A stretch of 14,752 nt of DNA from Erysipelotrichaceae bacterium (GCA_003520745.1 DOUE01000044.1:1-14752); one strand, 5' to 3'; counted from the stretch's first letter, positions 7,111 to 13,862 are shown. The notes: generated by a model not told the origin, from the letters alone. Numbers and translations: made by a program.

Positions 7111-7576
7111 TAAATACTATTTATTTGGCATTGTACTTGGGACAATTGTGTTACCGATTACGAAAATCACTTCCGTTTTCGAAATTCTATACACTTTCCC
7201 AATAACTTATTCTGTTTTTCCACAAGTATTCAGCACGTTATTTGTTTTACTTGATATCTTATTTATAAGTGACAAACTTTACTATTACTTAGTGCCAAGT
7301 ATAGAAATCAGAATAAGAGGGAAAAATCTAGCATCTGTAATTTCTTTGAAGTTTTTTTATATCTTTAATTTATTGATGATAAAACTGATTATAATTTCAC
7401 GCATTAACAAAATTGTCTACAATGTTAGATTATCTACTTTCAACACCATATTCTTAATTCTAGCATACTTCACTGTCATGAAAGTATTTAAAGTACTGAG
7501 ATTTGAGTACAGAATAATCATGATATTCGCACTTATACTTGGACAAAGAGTTTTGTGTATATTGTTGTCATTCTAG
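7076..7576 (+). CDS. Membrane protein, third membrane subunit of the ABC system
   Basis: The product is about 166 residues with four or five hydrophobic segments (LFGIVLGTIVLPI near the start, then around residues 45-68, 98-115, 125-145 and 150-164) and a basic stretch (IEIRIRGKNLASVISLKF) between the second and third. The start is uncertain. ATG 7076 follows AGGAG at 7060-7064 with long spacing; ATG 7100 has only AAGAGA close upstream. Either lies inside the end of the ATPase gene, so translation is coupled. The same layout of hydrophobic pairs around a basic segment is seen in the other two membrane proteins of the operon, so they may be diverged relatives. No named family is recognised. 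Confidence 0.6.
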   Translation: MTEKLKRLMEFNKYYLFGIVLGTIVLPITKITSVFEILYTFPITYSVFPQVFSTLFVLLDILFISDKLYYYLVPSIEIRIRGKNLASVISLKFFYIFNLLMIKLIIISRINKIVYNVRLSTFNTIFLILAYFTVMKVFKVLRFEYRIIMIFALILGQRVLCILLSF

Positions 7577-7604
7577 TATAAAACTTCAAGTATAAAACTA
7601 CAAG
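7577..7604 (+). repeat. Short tandem repeat after the ABC operon
   Basis: TATAAAACTTCAAG is followed directly by TATAAAACTACAAG (14 bp twice, one mismatch), immediately downstream of the last ABC gene. No function is evident. Confidence 0.6.
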
Positions 7605-7663
7605 AAAATTTAGTAGGGGATCCGAGCACACCTTTTCATCTTGATAACGAACTAGATTTGACT

Positions 7664-7822
7664 GGAATATGTCGAGTTTTGTTGAGTCGCTATATTGTAC
7701 TTGTGCATGCAAAATGAATATAGTGATGTAACTCAAGTGAATCACTTTGCATAATTAGGATTATGCAGAATTACTAAACGGCATGTAGGATCAAATCGGT
7801 TGGTCTATTGAATTTTATTGAC
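7664..7822 (+). repeat. ~155-bp repeat, copy 1 (IS-derived junction sequence)
   Basis: It matches 12046-12206 along its length with scattered differences and small gaps. Shared landmarks are CGAGTTTTGTTGAGTCGCTA, a perfect 8-bp palindrome arm pair TGCATAAT/ATTATGCA (7748-7767), and ATCAAATCGGTTGGTCTATTG. The last part can be read as an IS3-transposase-like DQIGWSIEF. In this copy the repeat runs straight into the left arm of the intact attachment-like site. Confidence 0.75.
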
Positions 7823-8022
7823 TATACAAATGACTATACAAAGTACTCCTCATCTGAACTGTTTAGAAGGAAATGGAAGGATTTCGGGGGATTTGAAGGG
7901 AGATGTTGAATATAAGAAGGGAAAAAACCATTCCCATCATCCGCTCCAGTGGTGAGTAAAGCCCCATTTCTGGGGCTTTTTTGATGCTTTCATAGTGCTC
8001 TGACTATACAATGACTATAAAA
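7819..8022 (+). repeat. Intact attachment-like site (arms - tRNA-like core - terminator - arms)
   Basis: Left arm pair TGACTATACAAATGACTATACAA (7819-7842); spacer with GGGATTTGAAGGGAG; core CATCATCCGCTCCA (7935-7948), resembling the acceptor 3' strand, discriminator T and CCA of a tRNA-Gly; terminator (7958-7982); TGATGCTTTC; right arm pair (8001-8022). No complete tRNA precedes the core. The layout resembles a tyrosine-recombinase attP or the junction between two tandem elements. That function is inferred; no integrase is present in the window. Confidence 0.65.
7958..7982 (+). terminator. Rho-independent terminator in the attachment-like site
   Basis: AAAGCCCC pairs with GGGGCTTT around ATTTCT and is followed by TTT. 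It separates the ABC operon from the lactococcin-type operon and could insulate the two cassettes. Confidence 0.85.
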
Positions 8023-8105
8023 ATCGATAAAATATCGCTATTTTTATCCTGTTTCTTGAAGAATAAATGACTTTTAGACCCAAAAGTTCTAGATCATTAA
8101 GCATG

Positions 8106-8134
8106 TTGCACATGGATTTTTAATATGATAGTAT
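8106..8134 (+). promoter_or_regulatory. Promoter of the lactococcin-972-type operon
   Basis: TTGCAC (8106-8111) and TAGTAT (8129-8134) are separated by 17 bases. Transcription would start near 8141, giving a leader of about 90 bases. The leader includes the dyad GGTGAGATCACC (8161-8172), a possible operator or structure, and a strong AAAAGGAGGAG ribosome site before the ATG at 8231. Confidence 0.6.
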
Positions 8135-8230
8135 ATTATCAAGATACTCGGGGTGGGGGAGGTGAGATCACCAAATATATACAATCACAGAAATGAATTC
8201 TGTCTTTTGAATGTAAAAAGGAGGAGTTTT

Positions 8231-8617
8231 ATGAACTTCAAGAAGAAGGCAGTAGTCATCGCAATCATGATTATGATCATTCCAATTATCAATGTTTTCG
8301 CAAATACTATTACTATAAACCATACGGCGGGTCAAGTACTTGGTGTTGTTAGCGGAAGTTCACACGGTACGAAGTACAAAGCGACCAAATTAACTGCATC
8401 AGGCTGCGCCAACTCAGCTGGAGAATACTCCGGATATGGAGCTTCGCAATGTGCATATTTGACTACCTCTAATACTGTATGGGTTACACCAGAACCAGGG
8501 TTTGGACATTATCATATGTATGTTGCGTTTTCAGGTATTCCAGATGATTTGCCTGCAGGTTCAAAATGGTCTCTAGATTACCTATATAATATCGGCCAGT
8601 TCCCAGTATACTATTAA
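8231..8617 (+). CDS. Secreted lactococcin-972-like bacteriocin candidate with two cysteines
   Basis: The 128-residue precursor has a Sec signal peptide (MNFKKK, hydrophobic core, cleavage likely after NVFA, residue 24), leaving a mature protein of about 104 residues. The mature part is rich in Gly, Ser, Thr and Tyr, has Cys59 and Cys74 that could form a disulfide, and ends in QFPVYY. Ribosome site AAAAGGAGGAG sets the ATG at 8231; in-frame starts further up lie in the leader. It is the first gene of an operon whose other two products match the lactococcin-972 accessory proteins, so it occupies the toxin position. Lactococcin 972 itself is shorter (about 66 residues mature), has no Cys and inhibits septum formation via lipid II. 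I see no clear match to its motif, so the family link rests mainly on context. Confidence 0.7.
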   Translation: MNFKKKAVVIAIMIMIIPIINVFANTITINHTAGQVLGVVSGSSHGTKYKATKLTASGCANSAGEYSGYGASQCAYLTTSNTVWVTPEPGFGHYHMYVAFSGIPDDLPAGSKWSLDYLYNIGQFPVYY

Positions 8618-8649
8618 ATAATGATTTAGCACTTAGGGAGGAATATGTT

Positions 8650-10695
8650 GTGAAGAAAAAGCTAATTCTATCGACGATTGTACTTTGCTTCTCTCTTAGT
8701 TTTTATGCAATGCAACGATTCAATGGGAAACTTTGGACACAAGTCAATGGGATGCCTTCTTCAAATAAAATAGTCTTCACCATAAGTAGCAACAGCGAGT
8801 TCTCAAGAGCTGAACTGGTTAATCTACTCGTAAATGGAGCTAAGAAATTTGAAGTTGATTTAAAAACAGCATATTTCTCGAACGGAGTTTTAAGAGCTTA
8901 TATGTTCCTTGTTGATCAAGAGAGCGCTTTTAGTCAAGTTCCATTGATTTTAACGTCTGAAGTTGACTTTGCTACTGTTGATCAAGATATATACCTTTCA
9001 ACTGATAAGAAAGATCCGAATAGCTCCGGGTATCTTTACACGGTATTTCCATTAGGTGTATCCGTAGCAGAGTATCATTCATTCCACGACTTGATTTATG
9101 GAGATGCGCAACTTTTTGGTTGGTATAATGCTTCTTCCGTTAACATTGAAAATGCTAAAGCATTCACACAATACATTAAGGATTTATTACCTAATAATGT
9201 TCATATAGGGAGTGGCACATACAGCGAAACGAATGATGTGTCTTCTCGAAACGAAATTCTACTCATTTCGTTTTTACTTTTTGTCCTCTTGTTGCTCATG
9301 GAAGTATCGAAAAATATGAAGGAGATTTCGTTACGCAAATCATTTGGAGAAAAGATTGGGAAGATTATCTATGATTTGTTTACTCCATTTTTTCTTACTA
9401 CTTTAATTAGTGCTATTTTGACATTTACATTTTCATATTGGATACTAATTCGCACCATAAATCGGTACACACAAGAATACATCATACAACTTGGTTTTTA
9501 TTTTTTACTGGTTATCGGATTAACTCTCATATTATTGTCTGTTCTAAGTTTGGTCGTATTCTTTATTTCGCCGGTAAGTATCATCAAGAATCGGAGCATA
9601 AACCAATCAATCTCAAATTTCAATTTTGTACTTAAGATCGTCTTCATTGTTTTCCTATTTCCCCAATTACTTGGATATGCTCGAAATTCGATCGATCAAT
9701 CATCTGGTTTAGTTGAGTATCTTAATTATATGGACATCATAAAATCAAACATAAATCGAAGTGGGCTTAATCCAAATGCTAGTATTGTCGGTAATCAAGA
9801 AGAACAAATTGAACAATCACTACAATATAATTATTTTGGTATTCAGAATAGTGATTTTTTCATTACTTATAACGAACAAGATCTTCCAGATGAAATGTTA
9901 CCTGATTCAAGAAAATATGATAATTATATGTATATTCAAATGACAAAAGATTACTTTAAATACTATCCCCTGGAGATAAAAGAAATTGATCTTGAATCAA
10001 TCAATGAGCCGATTCTGCTGGTTAGTCAGTTCAGAAGGAGAAACATTGGATTTACTTATAAATCAGTTTGTACTGAGTGTAAAATTATCGTTACTGAAAC
10101 TGAATATAGAATCCCTGATTTTACCGCTATGTTCCATGCCAGTTATAGGAGTCCTTTACTTGTAATTTACCCATCAATTCAAGATGTTGTTAAGTTAACT
10201 GGAATTAAGTATATGCCATCCGGAGGATTTTACTATCATTCAATTAACTCGACTGAAGCGATTCTCAAACGTGATGAACTAACAAATCTCTTTGGGAACA
10301 CTTGGATATTCACCAGTCAAGAGAGTTCGATTCGTCGAACCATTACTGAGTTATCGATCGCGACCTATTATTCCATCATTATCTTTCTACAGAGTTTAGC
10401 CGCCTTGATATTGATCATATTGCATGGTATCACCGTACTCTATGATCTCAATAGGAAAGAAATCGCTGTGCATTATCTAGTTGGGTATTCTTTCATTCAA
10501 CGCAGCTCCTATATTGTGATTCAAGATGCAATATTGTTTATGCTGTTGGGAGGTTATCTTTTATTACAGAAATTCCACTTAATCGAAGCGGTTGTATATG
10601 CCTTGGGCATCGCTTTACTCAATCTTGTCCTCGCCTCGATTCATCTATTACGAAACGAAAAGAATCAAGCTATCGAATCCATCAAGAATGGGTAG
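8650..10695 (+). CDS. Bacteriocin-associated seven-TM membrane protein (DUF1430/TIGR01654 type)
   Basis: The 681-residue protein has the layout of the putative immunity protein of lactococcin-972 systems. There is one N-terminal membrane anchor (about 5-20), an extracellular domain to about 203, three or four membrane segments (about 204-220, 241-270, 279-310, 325-345), a second extracellular domain (about 346-560), and three C-terminal segments (about 575-600, 615-638, 643-665). This resembles a MacB/FtsX-type permease. It most likely forms the membrane part of an ABC transporter with the next gene and handles export or self-protection. The start is GTG 8650 with AGGGAGG nine bases upstream; the nearby ATG 8645 meets a stop at once. 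It begins 32 bases after the peptide gene and ends 11 bases before the ATPase. Confidence 0.85.
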   Translation: MKKKLILSTIVLCFSLSFYAMQRFNGKLWTQVNGMPSSNKIVFTISSNSEFSRAELVNLLVNGAKKFEVDLKTAYFSNGVLRAYMFLVDQESAFSQVPLILTSEVDFATVDQDIYLSTDKKDPNSSGYLYTVFPLGVSVAEYHSFHDLIYGDAQLFGWYNASSVNIENAKAFTQYIKDLLPNNVHIGSGTYSETNDVSSRNEILLISFLLFVLLLLMEVSKNMKEISLRKSFGEKIGKIIYDLFTPFFLTTLISAILTFTFSYWILIRTINRYTQEYIIQLGFYFLLVIGLTLILLSVLSLVVFFISPVSIIKNRSINQSISNFNFVLKIVFIVFLFPQLLGYARNSIDQSSGLVEYLNYMDIIKSNINRSGLNPNASIVGNQEEQIEQSLQYNYFGIQNSDFFITYNEQDLPDEMLPDSRKYDNYMYIQMTKDYFKYYPLEIKEIDLESINEPILLVSQFRRRNIGFTYKSVCTECKIIVTETEYRIPDFTAMFHASYRSPLLVIYPSIQDVVKLTGIKYMPSGGFYYHSINSTEAILKRDELTNLFGNTWIFTSQESSIRRTITELSIATYYSIIIFLQSLAALILIILHGITVLYDLNRKEIAVHYLVGYSFIQRSSYIVIQDAILFMLLGGYLLLQKFHLIEAVVYALGIALLNLVLASIHLLRNEKNQAIESIKNG

Positions 10696-10706
10696 GAGAA
10701 AAATAC

Positions 10707-11336
10707 ATGATACTGGTTGAAGCGAATTCAATAGTTAAATCATATGGAAGTCAGAAGGTACTAAATGGACTGTCCTTTAATGTGGAAACAAACGAAATAG
10801 TAGCGATCATGGGTAAGTCAGGGACAGGGAAGTCAACATTGTTAAACATCTTGGGACTTCTCGACAAACCAGATCATGGGGACTTGACGTTATTTGGCTT
10901 AATCAATGTCCGTCCATTTAGTTCAAAAGCTTCGAATATCCTGCGAAACAAAATCGGCTTTCTGTTTCAAAACTTCGCTCTTATCGACAATAAGACGGTC
11001 GAGTATAATATTGCACTTGCACTTAAGAATCGTCGAAAAATAAACAAAGCGGATGTAGTCGCAGGAGCGTTGAAAAAGGTTGGATTGGAAGGCTTTGAGA
11101 AAAAATACATCTATCAATGCTCAGGAGGTGAACAGCAACGGATCGCAGTCGCTCGACTACTACTAAAACCGTGCGAGCTGGTGTTGGCGGACGAACCGAC
11201 CGGGAGTCTAGATTTGCAGAATCGCGATGAGATCATTCGTCTCTTGTTACTGTTGAAAGAAGTTGGCAAAACCGTGATCATTGTGACACATGATCCGACA
11301 GTTGCAAGTAGATGTGATCGAACAATATTTCTTTGA
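10707..11336 (+). CDS. ABC transporter ATPase, lactococcin-972 group (TIGR03608 type)
   Basis: The 209-residue nucleotide-binding subunit matches the length of the lactococcin-972 export group. Motifs are Walker A G36KSGTGKST44, Q-loop FLFQNFALID (near residue 88), signature CSGGEQQRIAVAR (near 138-150), Walker B LVLADEPTGSLD and switch VTHD. The sequence is of the MacB/LolD type, fitting a partner of the large two-domain permease encoded just upstream. TAGGAG at 10693-10698 serves as ribosome site and overlaps the stop of the upstream gene, so the two are probably made in a fixed ratio. It is the last gene of the operon; the next terminator is at 11599-11623 in the attachment-like site. Its ATPase differs in subtype (Q-loop, not E-loop) from that of the neighbouring cassette. 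Confidence 0.92.
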   Translation: MILVEANSIVKSYGSQKVLNGLSFNVETNEIVAIMGKSGTGKSTLLNILGLLDKPDHGDLTLFGLINVRPFSSKASNILRNKIGFLFQNFALIDNKTVEYNIALALKNRRKINKADVVAGALKKVGLEGFEKKYIYQCSGGEQQRIAVARLLLKPCELVLADEPTGSLDLQNRDEIIRLLLLLKEVGKTVIIVTHDPTVASRCDRTIFL

Positions 11337-11459
11337 AAGCCGCTTCATCAGTTAGTTTTAGAGAACTATTTATGAATTGAGTGATGAATAACAGGAGAAC
11401 ACCAGGTACTCCTAATGACGGGTAAAACCATTCGTTTACTTTAGTAATTATCCAGTTAC

Positions 11460-11664
11460 TGACTATACAATTGGCTATACAAAGTCGTATTGAATTCGTT
11501 TGAATGGAATGAATACGTAGAAATTCGGGCGGTTTAGAGGGTAATAGAGAGATAGAAAGAAAACCATTTCAATCCCATCATCCGCTCCAGTGGTGAGTAA
11601 AGCCCCATTTCTGGGGCTTTTTTGATGCTTTCTTGTACCTCTGACTTTACATTGACTATACAAA
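11460..11664 (+). repeat. Second intact attachment-like site
   Basis: Left arm pair TGACTATACAATTGGCTATACAA (11460-11483), spacer, core CATCATCCGCTCCA (11576-11589) identical to that at 7935-7948, a terminator identical over its stem, and right arm pair TGACTTTACATTGACTATACAAA (11642-11664). From core to TGATGCTTTC it is nearly identical to the 7819 copy, while the spacers and flanks differ much more. In this copy TTTCAATCC precedes the core, loosely like a tRNA T-loop. Confidence 0.65.
11599..11623 (+). terminator. Rho-independent terminator after the lactococcin-type operon
   Basis: AAAGCCCC/GGGGCTTT stem with ATTTCT loop and a T run, identical to that at 7958-7982. It is the first clear terminator downstream of the operon. 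The 11337-11459 stretch between them contains nothing I recognise. Confidence 0.8.
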
Positions 11665-11781
11665 CTTTTTTCGGTTCTAGAATAAATGTTGGGGTGAAGG
11701 TCCAAAACAAAAAATAAAGGACATAAGAAGATGTTTCCGATAAAATGTAATTGTCACACCACATTAAAAGGAAACACTCTT

Positions 11782-12048
11782 ATGTCTATCAACGATAATA
11801 TCATAAAACTCATGGAACTAAAAGGTGTCTCAGTCGTCGAACTCCAAACAGAAGGCGAAGCAAATTACATTCATCTTGAGATTCCGATACAAGGTCATGC
11901 TTGTCCCAGTTGTGGTACGAGTACACGCTATGTGCACGACTACCGTGAGCAGAAAGTTCTAGACGTTCCGCTCTACAATAAACCAACTTATCTCCTCTAT
12001 CGAAAACGACGTTACCGCTGCCCAACCTGCGGTAAGCGATTCTTTGGA
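11782..12048 (+). pseudogene. N-terminal fragment of a second ISL3 family transposase
   Basis: From ATG 11782 (AAAGGAAA upstream) the frame encodes MSINDNIIKLMELKGV, CPSCG near residue 39, HDYREQKVLDVPLYNKPTYLLYRKRRYRCPTCGKRFF. This is the zinc-finger region of an ISL3 transposase, different from the one at 2306-3643. Family resemblance ends at about residue 88 (near 12045), where the sequence runs into the 155-bp repeat. The open frame continues to 12138 but that tail is not transposase-like. The catalytic domain is missing, so it cannot be active. Confidence 0.8.
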
Positions 12049-12206
12049 ATAGGCCGAGTTTTGTTGAGTCGCTATATTTTACTTGTATGCTTACAAACTG
12101 AATATAATGATGCAACTCAAGTGGAATACTTTGCATAATTAGGATTATGCAGATCTACTAAACGACATGAAGGATCAAATCGGTTGGTCTATTGAATTTC
12201 ATTGAC
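12046..12206 (+). repeat. ~155-bp repeat, copy 2
   Basis: Partner of 7664-7822. It starts exactly where the ISL3 transposase fragment loses family resemblance and includes the palindrome TGCATAAT/ATTATGCA (12132-12151). It also has an imperfect inverted repeat built on TTGAGTCGCTATATT and AATATAATGATGCAACTCAA. It ends at TTGAC, the point where copy 1 enters an attachment arm; here an IS3 fragment follows. Confidence 0.75.
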
Positions 12207-12528
12207 CATTCACTCTGTGCCAACGCGAAGGTCTAATCCTTCACTCGGATCAAGGTTCACATTTACTTCTGGAGACTATATCGCATTCCTTCAGGAGCAT
12301 TCAATCCTTCATAGCGTCTCCGCTCAAGGTAGCTGTGCAGACAACGTCCCCATCGAATCCTGGTTTAGTCTCCTCAAATGTGAATGCATCTATCTTCATC
12401 GACGTTTGACTCGTATTCGTGCGAAAGAACTTGTATCCAACTACGTTGATCACTATAATCATCGTAGACGCCAAAAACAAACAAAAGAGCTAGCCCCGAT
12501 GGTTTTCAGGAAACTAGCTCTTCAATAG
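12176..12528 (+). pseudogene. C-terminal fragment of an IS3-family (IS150-like) transposase, frameshifted
   Basis: The remnant reads DQIGWSIEFH, an in-frame TGA at 12203, then FTLCQREGLILHSDQGSH in the same frame. After a missing base at about 12264/12265 it continues one frame over as TSGDYIAFLQEHSILHSVSAQGSCADNVPIESWFSLLKCECIY...RAKELVSNYVDHYNHRRRQKQ. These are hallmarks of the IS3 OrfB integrase core: the second Asp in HSDQGS and the Glu in ADNVPIES. The N-terminal half is lost, about 30 bases seem deleted near 12203, and there is a stop and a frameshift, so it is dead. The following TGTCCGTTTTACGGGAACAAG (12542-12562) is probably the IS right terminal repeat, adjoining the half-site at 12566. 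Confidence 0.85.
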
Positions 12529-12565
12529 TGCTTTTCTACTCTGTCCGTTTTACGGGAACAAGTTC

Positions 12566-12623
12566 TTTCTGGGGCTTTTTTGATGCTTTTGTAAGGCTCT
12601 GACTATGCATTGACTATACAAAA
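12566..12623 (+). repeat. Right half of an attachment-like site at the island edge
   Basis: It begins in the terminator loop (TTTCTGGGGCTTTTTTGATGCTTTT) and includes the right arm pair TGACTATGCATTGACTATACAAA (12600-12622). The tRNA-like core and left arm are absent; the IS3 terminal sequence takes their place. It is the last copy, and the GC-richer DNA starts just after it. Confidence 0.7.
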
Positions 12624-12650
12624 TTTCTCCGTTCAAGCCTATGCAAGTAT

Positions 12651-12794
12651 TTAGTCGACCTTGTTTCTAGCGTCGTTGCTGATTCGAACTTCCCGTAAAA
12701 TCAGAAACAATAGAATCGGTATTGAGACATAGAAGGCGATTTTTAGTAATTCATACAGCATGAATAGAAATACTGGAATTTCAGTCAGTTTCAT
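12651..12794 (-). CDS. Small single-span membrane protein
   Basis: The predicted product has 47 residues: MKLTEIPVFLFMLYELLKIAFYVSIPILLFLILREVR and a polar tail. One or two hydrophobic spans fill residues 8-33. The ATG at 12794 has GGGGG seven bases upstream on the minus strand. An in-frame extension to 12857 would bypass this ribosome site and is less likely. The gene ends about 28 bases from the outermost attachment arm. I do not recognise a family. It could be a genuine small membrane protein or a chance frame; the ribosome site and hydrophobic profile favour a gene. Confidence 0.45.
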   Translation of the reverse strand: MKLTEIPVFLFMLYELLKIAFYVSIPILLFLILREVRISNDARNKVD

Positions 12795-12908
12795 TGTTTT
12801 CCCCCGATGATTCTTGAAAACATCATAGACTGTGAACATTCGAAAGACAATATTCAAATCTATTTTTCCAAGAAAACGGATGACAATTTCTGGTCGAAAC
12901 TCGAATGA

Positions 12909-13655
12909 TCAGACTGAAATCATCTTTTGAATGACGAAAAAGAGGGAAAGCACCAGCATGGTCGCGATGACTGCGACGCCTGTCCATTTCGGGTTTTTAT
13001 CGAAGAGTTTCTTCAACTTCAGGACAAATACCCCGATGATCAGCAATAATCCACACAAAAGAAGGGTCCATATTCCGACACCGATACCAGCATCGCCGAT
13101 GGTGAACCAACCCAGTTTCTTGTAATCGAGAAAGAAGTATGCGACCGGCATGATTCCGGTGATCGCGTAGGACGTGAAGAAGTAGATCGCATAGGCTAAC
13201 GTGGGAAGCAGGCTCAGCCAAACATGCTTACCCTTGGAAACGAATTTTGGGTCGGTGATTAGAAAATCCAGAAGCGCCAAGATCGAGGTCAGGTTGTGTT
13301 GAAAGAAATTCGCCGTCGACGTAAGGAAGCGAAGCGACATCAACGGGGATAACAAAACGGCGAACACCAGGTAGGTCAATAGGATGTCGACCGTAAACAT
13401 GAATTTTACATGGTACAGCCATTGGGGGATTTTCGATTCATCTTTCCATTTCAGGATGAGAATCAAGAAAACCAGACAGGTGATGCCGATCCAAAGATTG
13501 CTTTGAATCGTGAACGCTTTGAGGATCGGAAGAAGTCCTTTGTAGTTGGGTTCGAACATTTGAAAGAAGATCGCACCGATGCTTGAAAGAACAACACCGC
13601 ACTTCAAAAGGATGCTGATTCTGGAAACGGCGATGGATTGTGTTTTTGTTTGCAT
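12909..13655 (-). CDS. Pr6Pr-type multi-TM membrane protein
   Basis: The 248-residue protein has six to seven membrane segments and the look of the Pr6Pr group. This includes a conserved AFTIQSNLWIGITCLVFL segment (about residues 46-63), an NFFQHNLTSILALLDFLI stretch (about 119-136), and a WLSLLPTLAYAIYFF segment followed by a YFFLDY motif. Start ATG 13655 has AGAGGAAAG upstream on the minus strand; an in-frame GTG at 13697 lies next to the predicted -10 and is less likely. It is clearly richer in GC than the cassettes, so it belongs to the chromosome. The family's biochemical role is not established to my knowledge. Confidence 0.8.
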   Translation of the reverse strand: MQTKTQSIAVSRISILLKCGVVLSSIGAIFFQMFEPNYKGLLPILKAFTIQSNLWIGITCLVFLILILKWKDESKIPQWLYHVKFMFTVDILLTYLVFAVLLSPLMSLRFLTSTANFFQHNLTSILALLDFLITDPKFVSKGKHVWLSLLPTLAYAIYFFTSYAITGIMPVAYFFLDYKKLGWFTIGDAGIGVGIWTLLLCGLLLIIGVFVLKLKKLFDKNPKWTGVAVIATMLVLSLFFVIQKMISV

Positions 13656-13687
13656 GTCTTTCCTCTTGCCCCACACGTTCTCTTTAT

Positions 13688-13696
13688 ATTTTAGCA
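13688..13696 (-). promoter_or_regulatory. Extended -10 promoter of the Pr6Pr-type gene
   Basis: On the minus strand TGCTAAAAT forms an extended -10 about 33 bases before ATG 13655. A TTGTCA lies further up but 21 bases away, too far to be a good -35. Confidence 0.4.
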
Positions 13697-13862
13697 CGAA
13701 TCATTCCTAAATATTGACAAAAAGTGCATGCGTTTCAACGCTTGTTCGAGAAAATGAGGACGTCAACTTCCGATTCTGCTTGACACTGAAATCTATATGA
13801 GCGTCAATATTATTAAGGGTGTTCGTCAACATTGAATCGAGAGGTTCAACAAGGAGGTTATG

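Noticed and set aside
7900..7950. Complete tRNA gene ending in CCGCTCCA
   Set aside because: No matching acceptor 5' strand, D-arm or anticodon arm lies upstream in any copy; only the 3' end is imitated.
8153..8230. Longer N-terminus for the lactococcin-type precursor
   Set aside because: It would start near the transcription start without a ribosome site, whereas ATG 8231 has AAAAGGAGGAG and gives a proper signal peptide.
11475..11764. Minus-strand open frames across the attachment-like sites
   Set aside because: They recur only because the repeat recurs, run through terminators and arms, and lack ribosome sites or family features.
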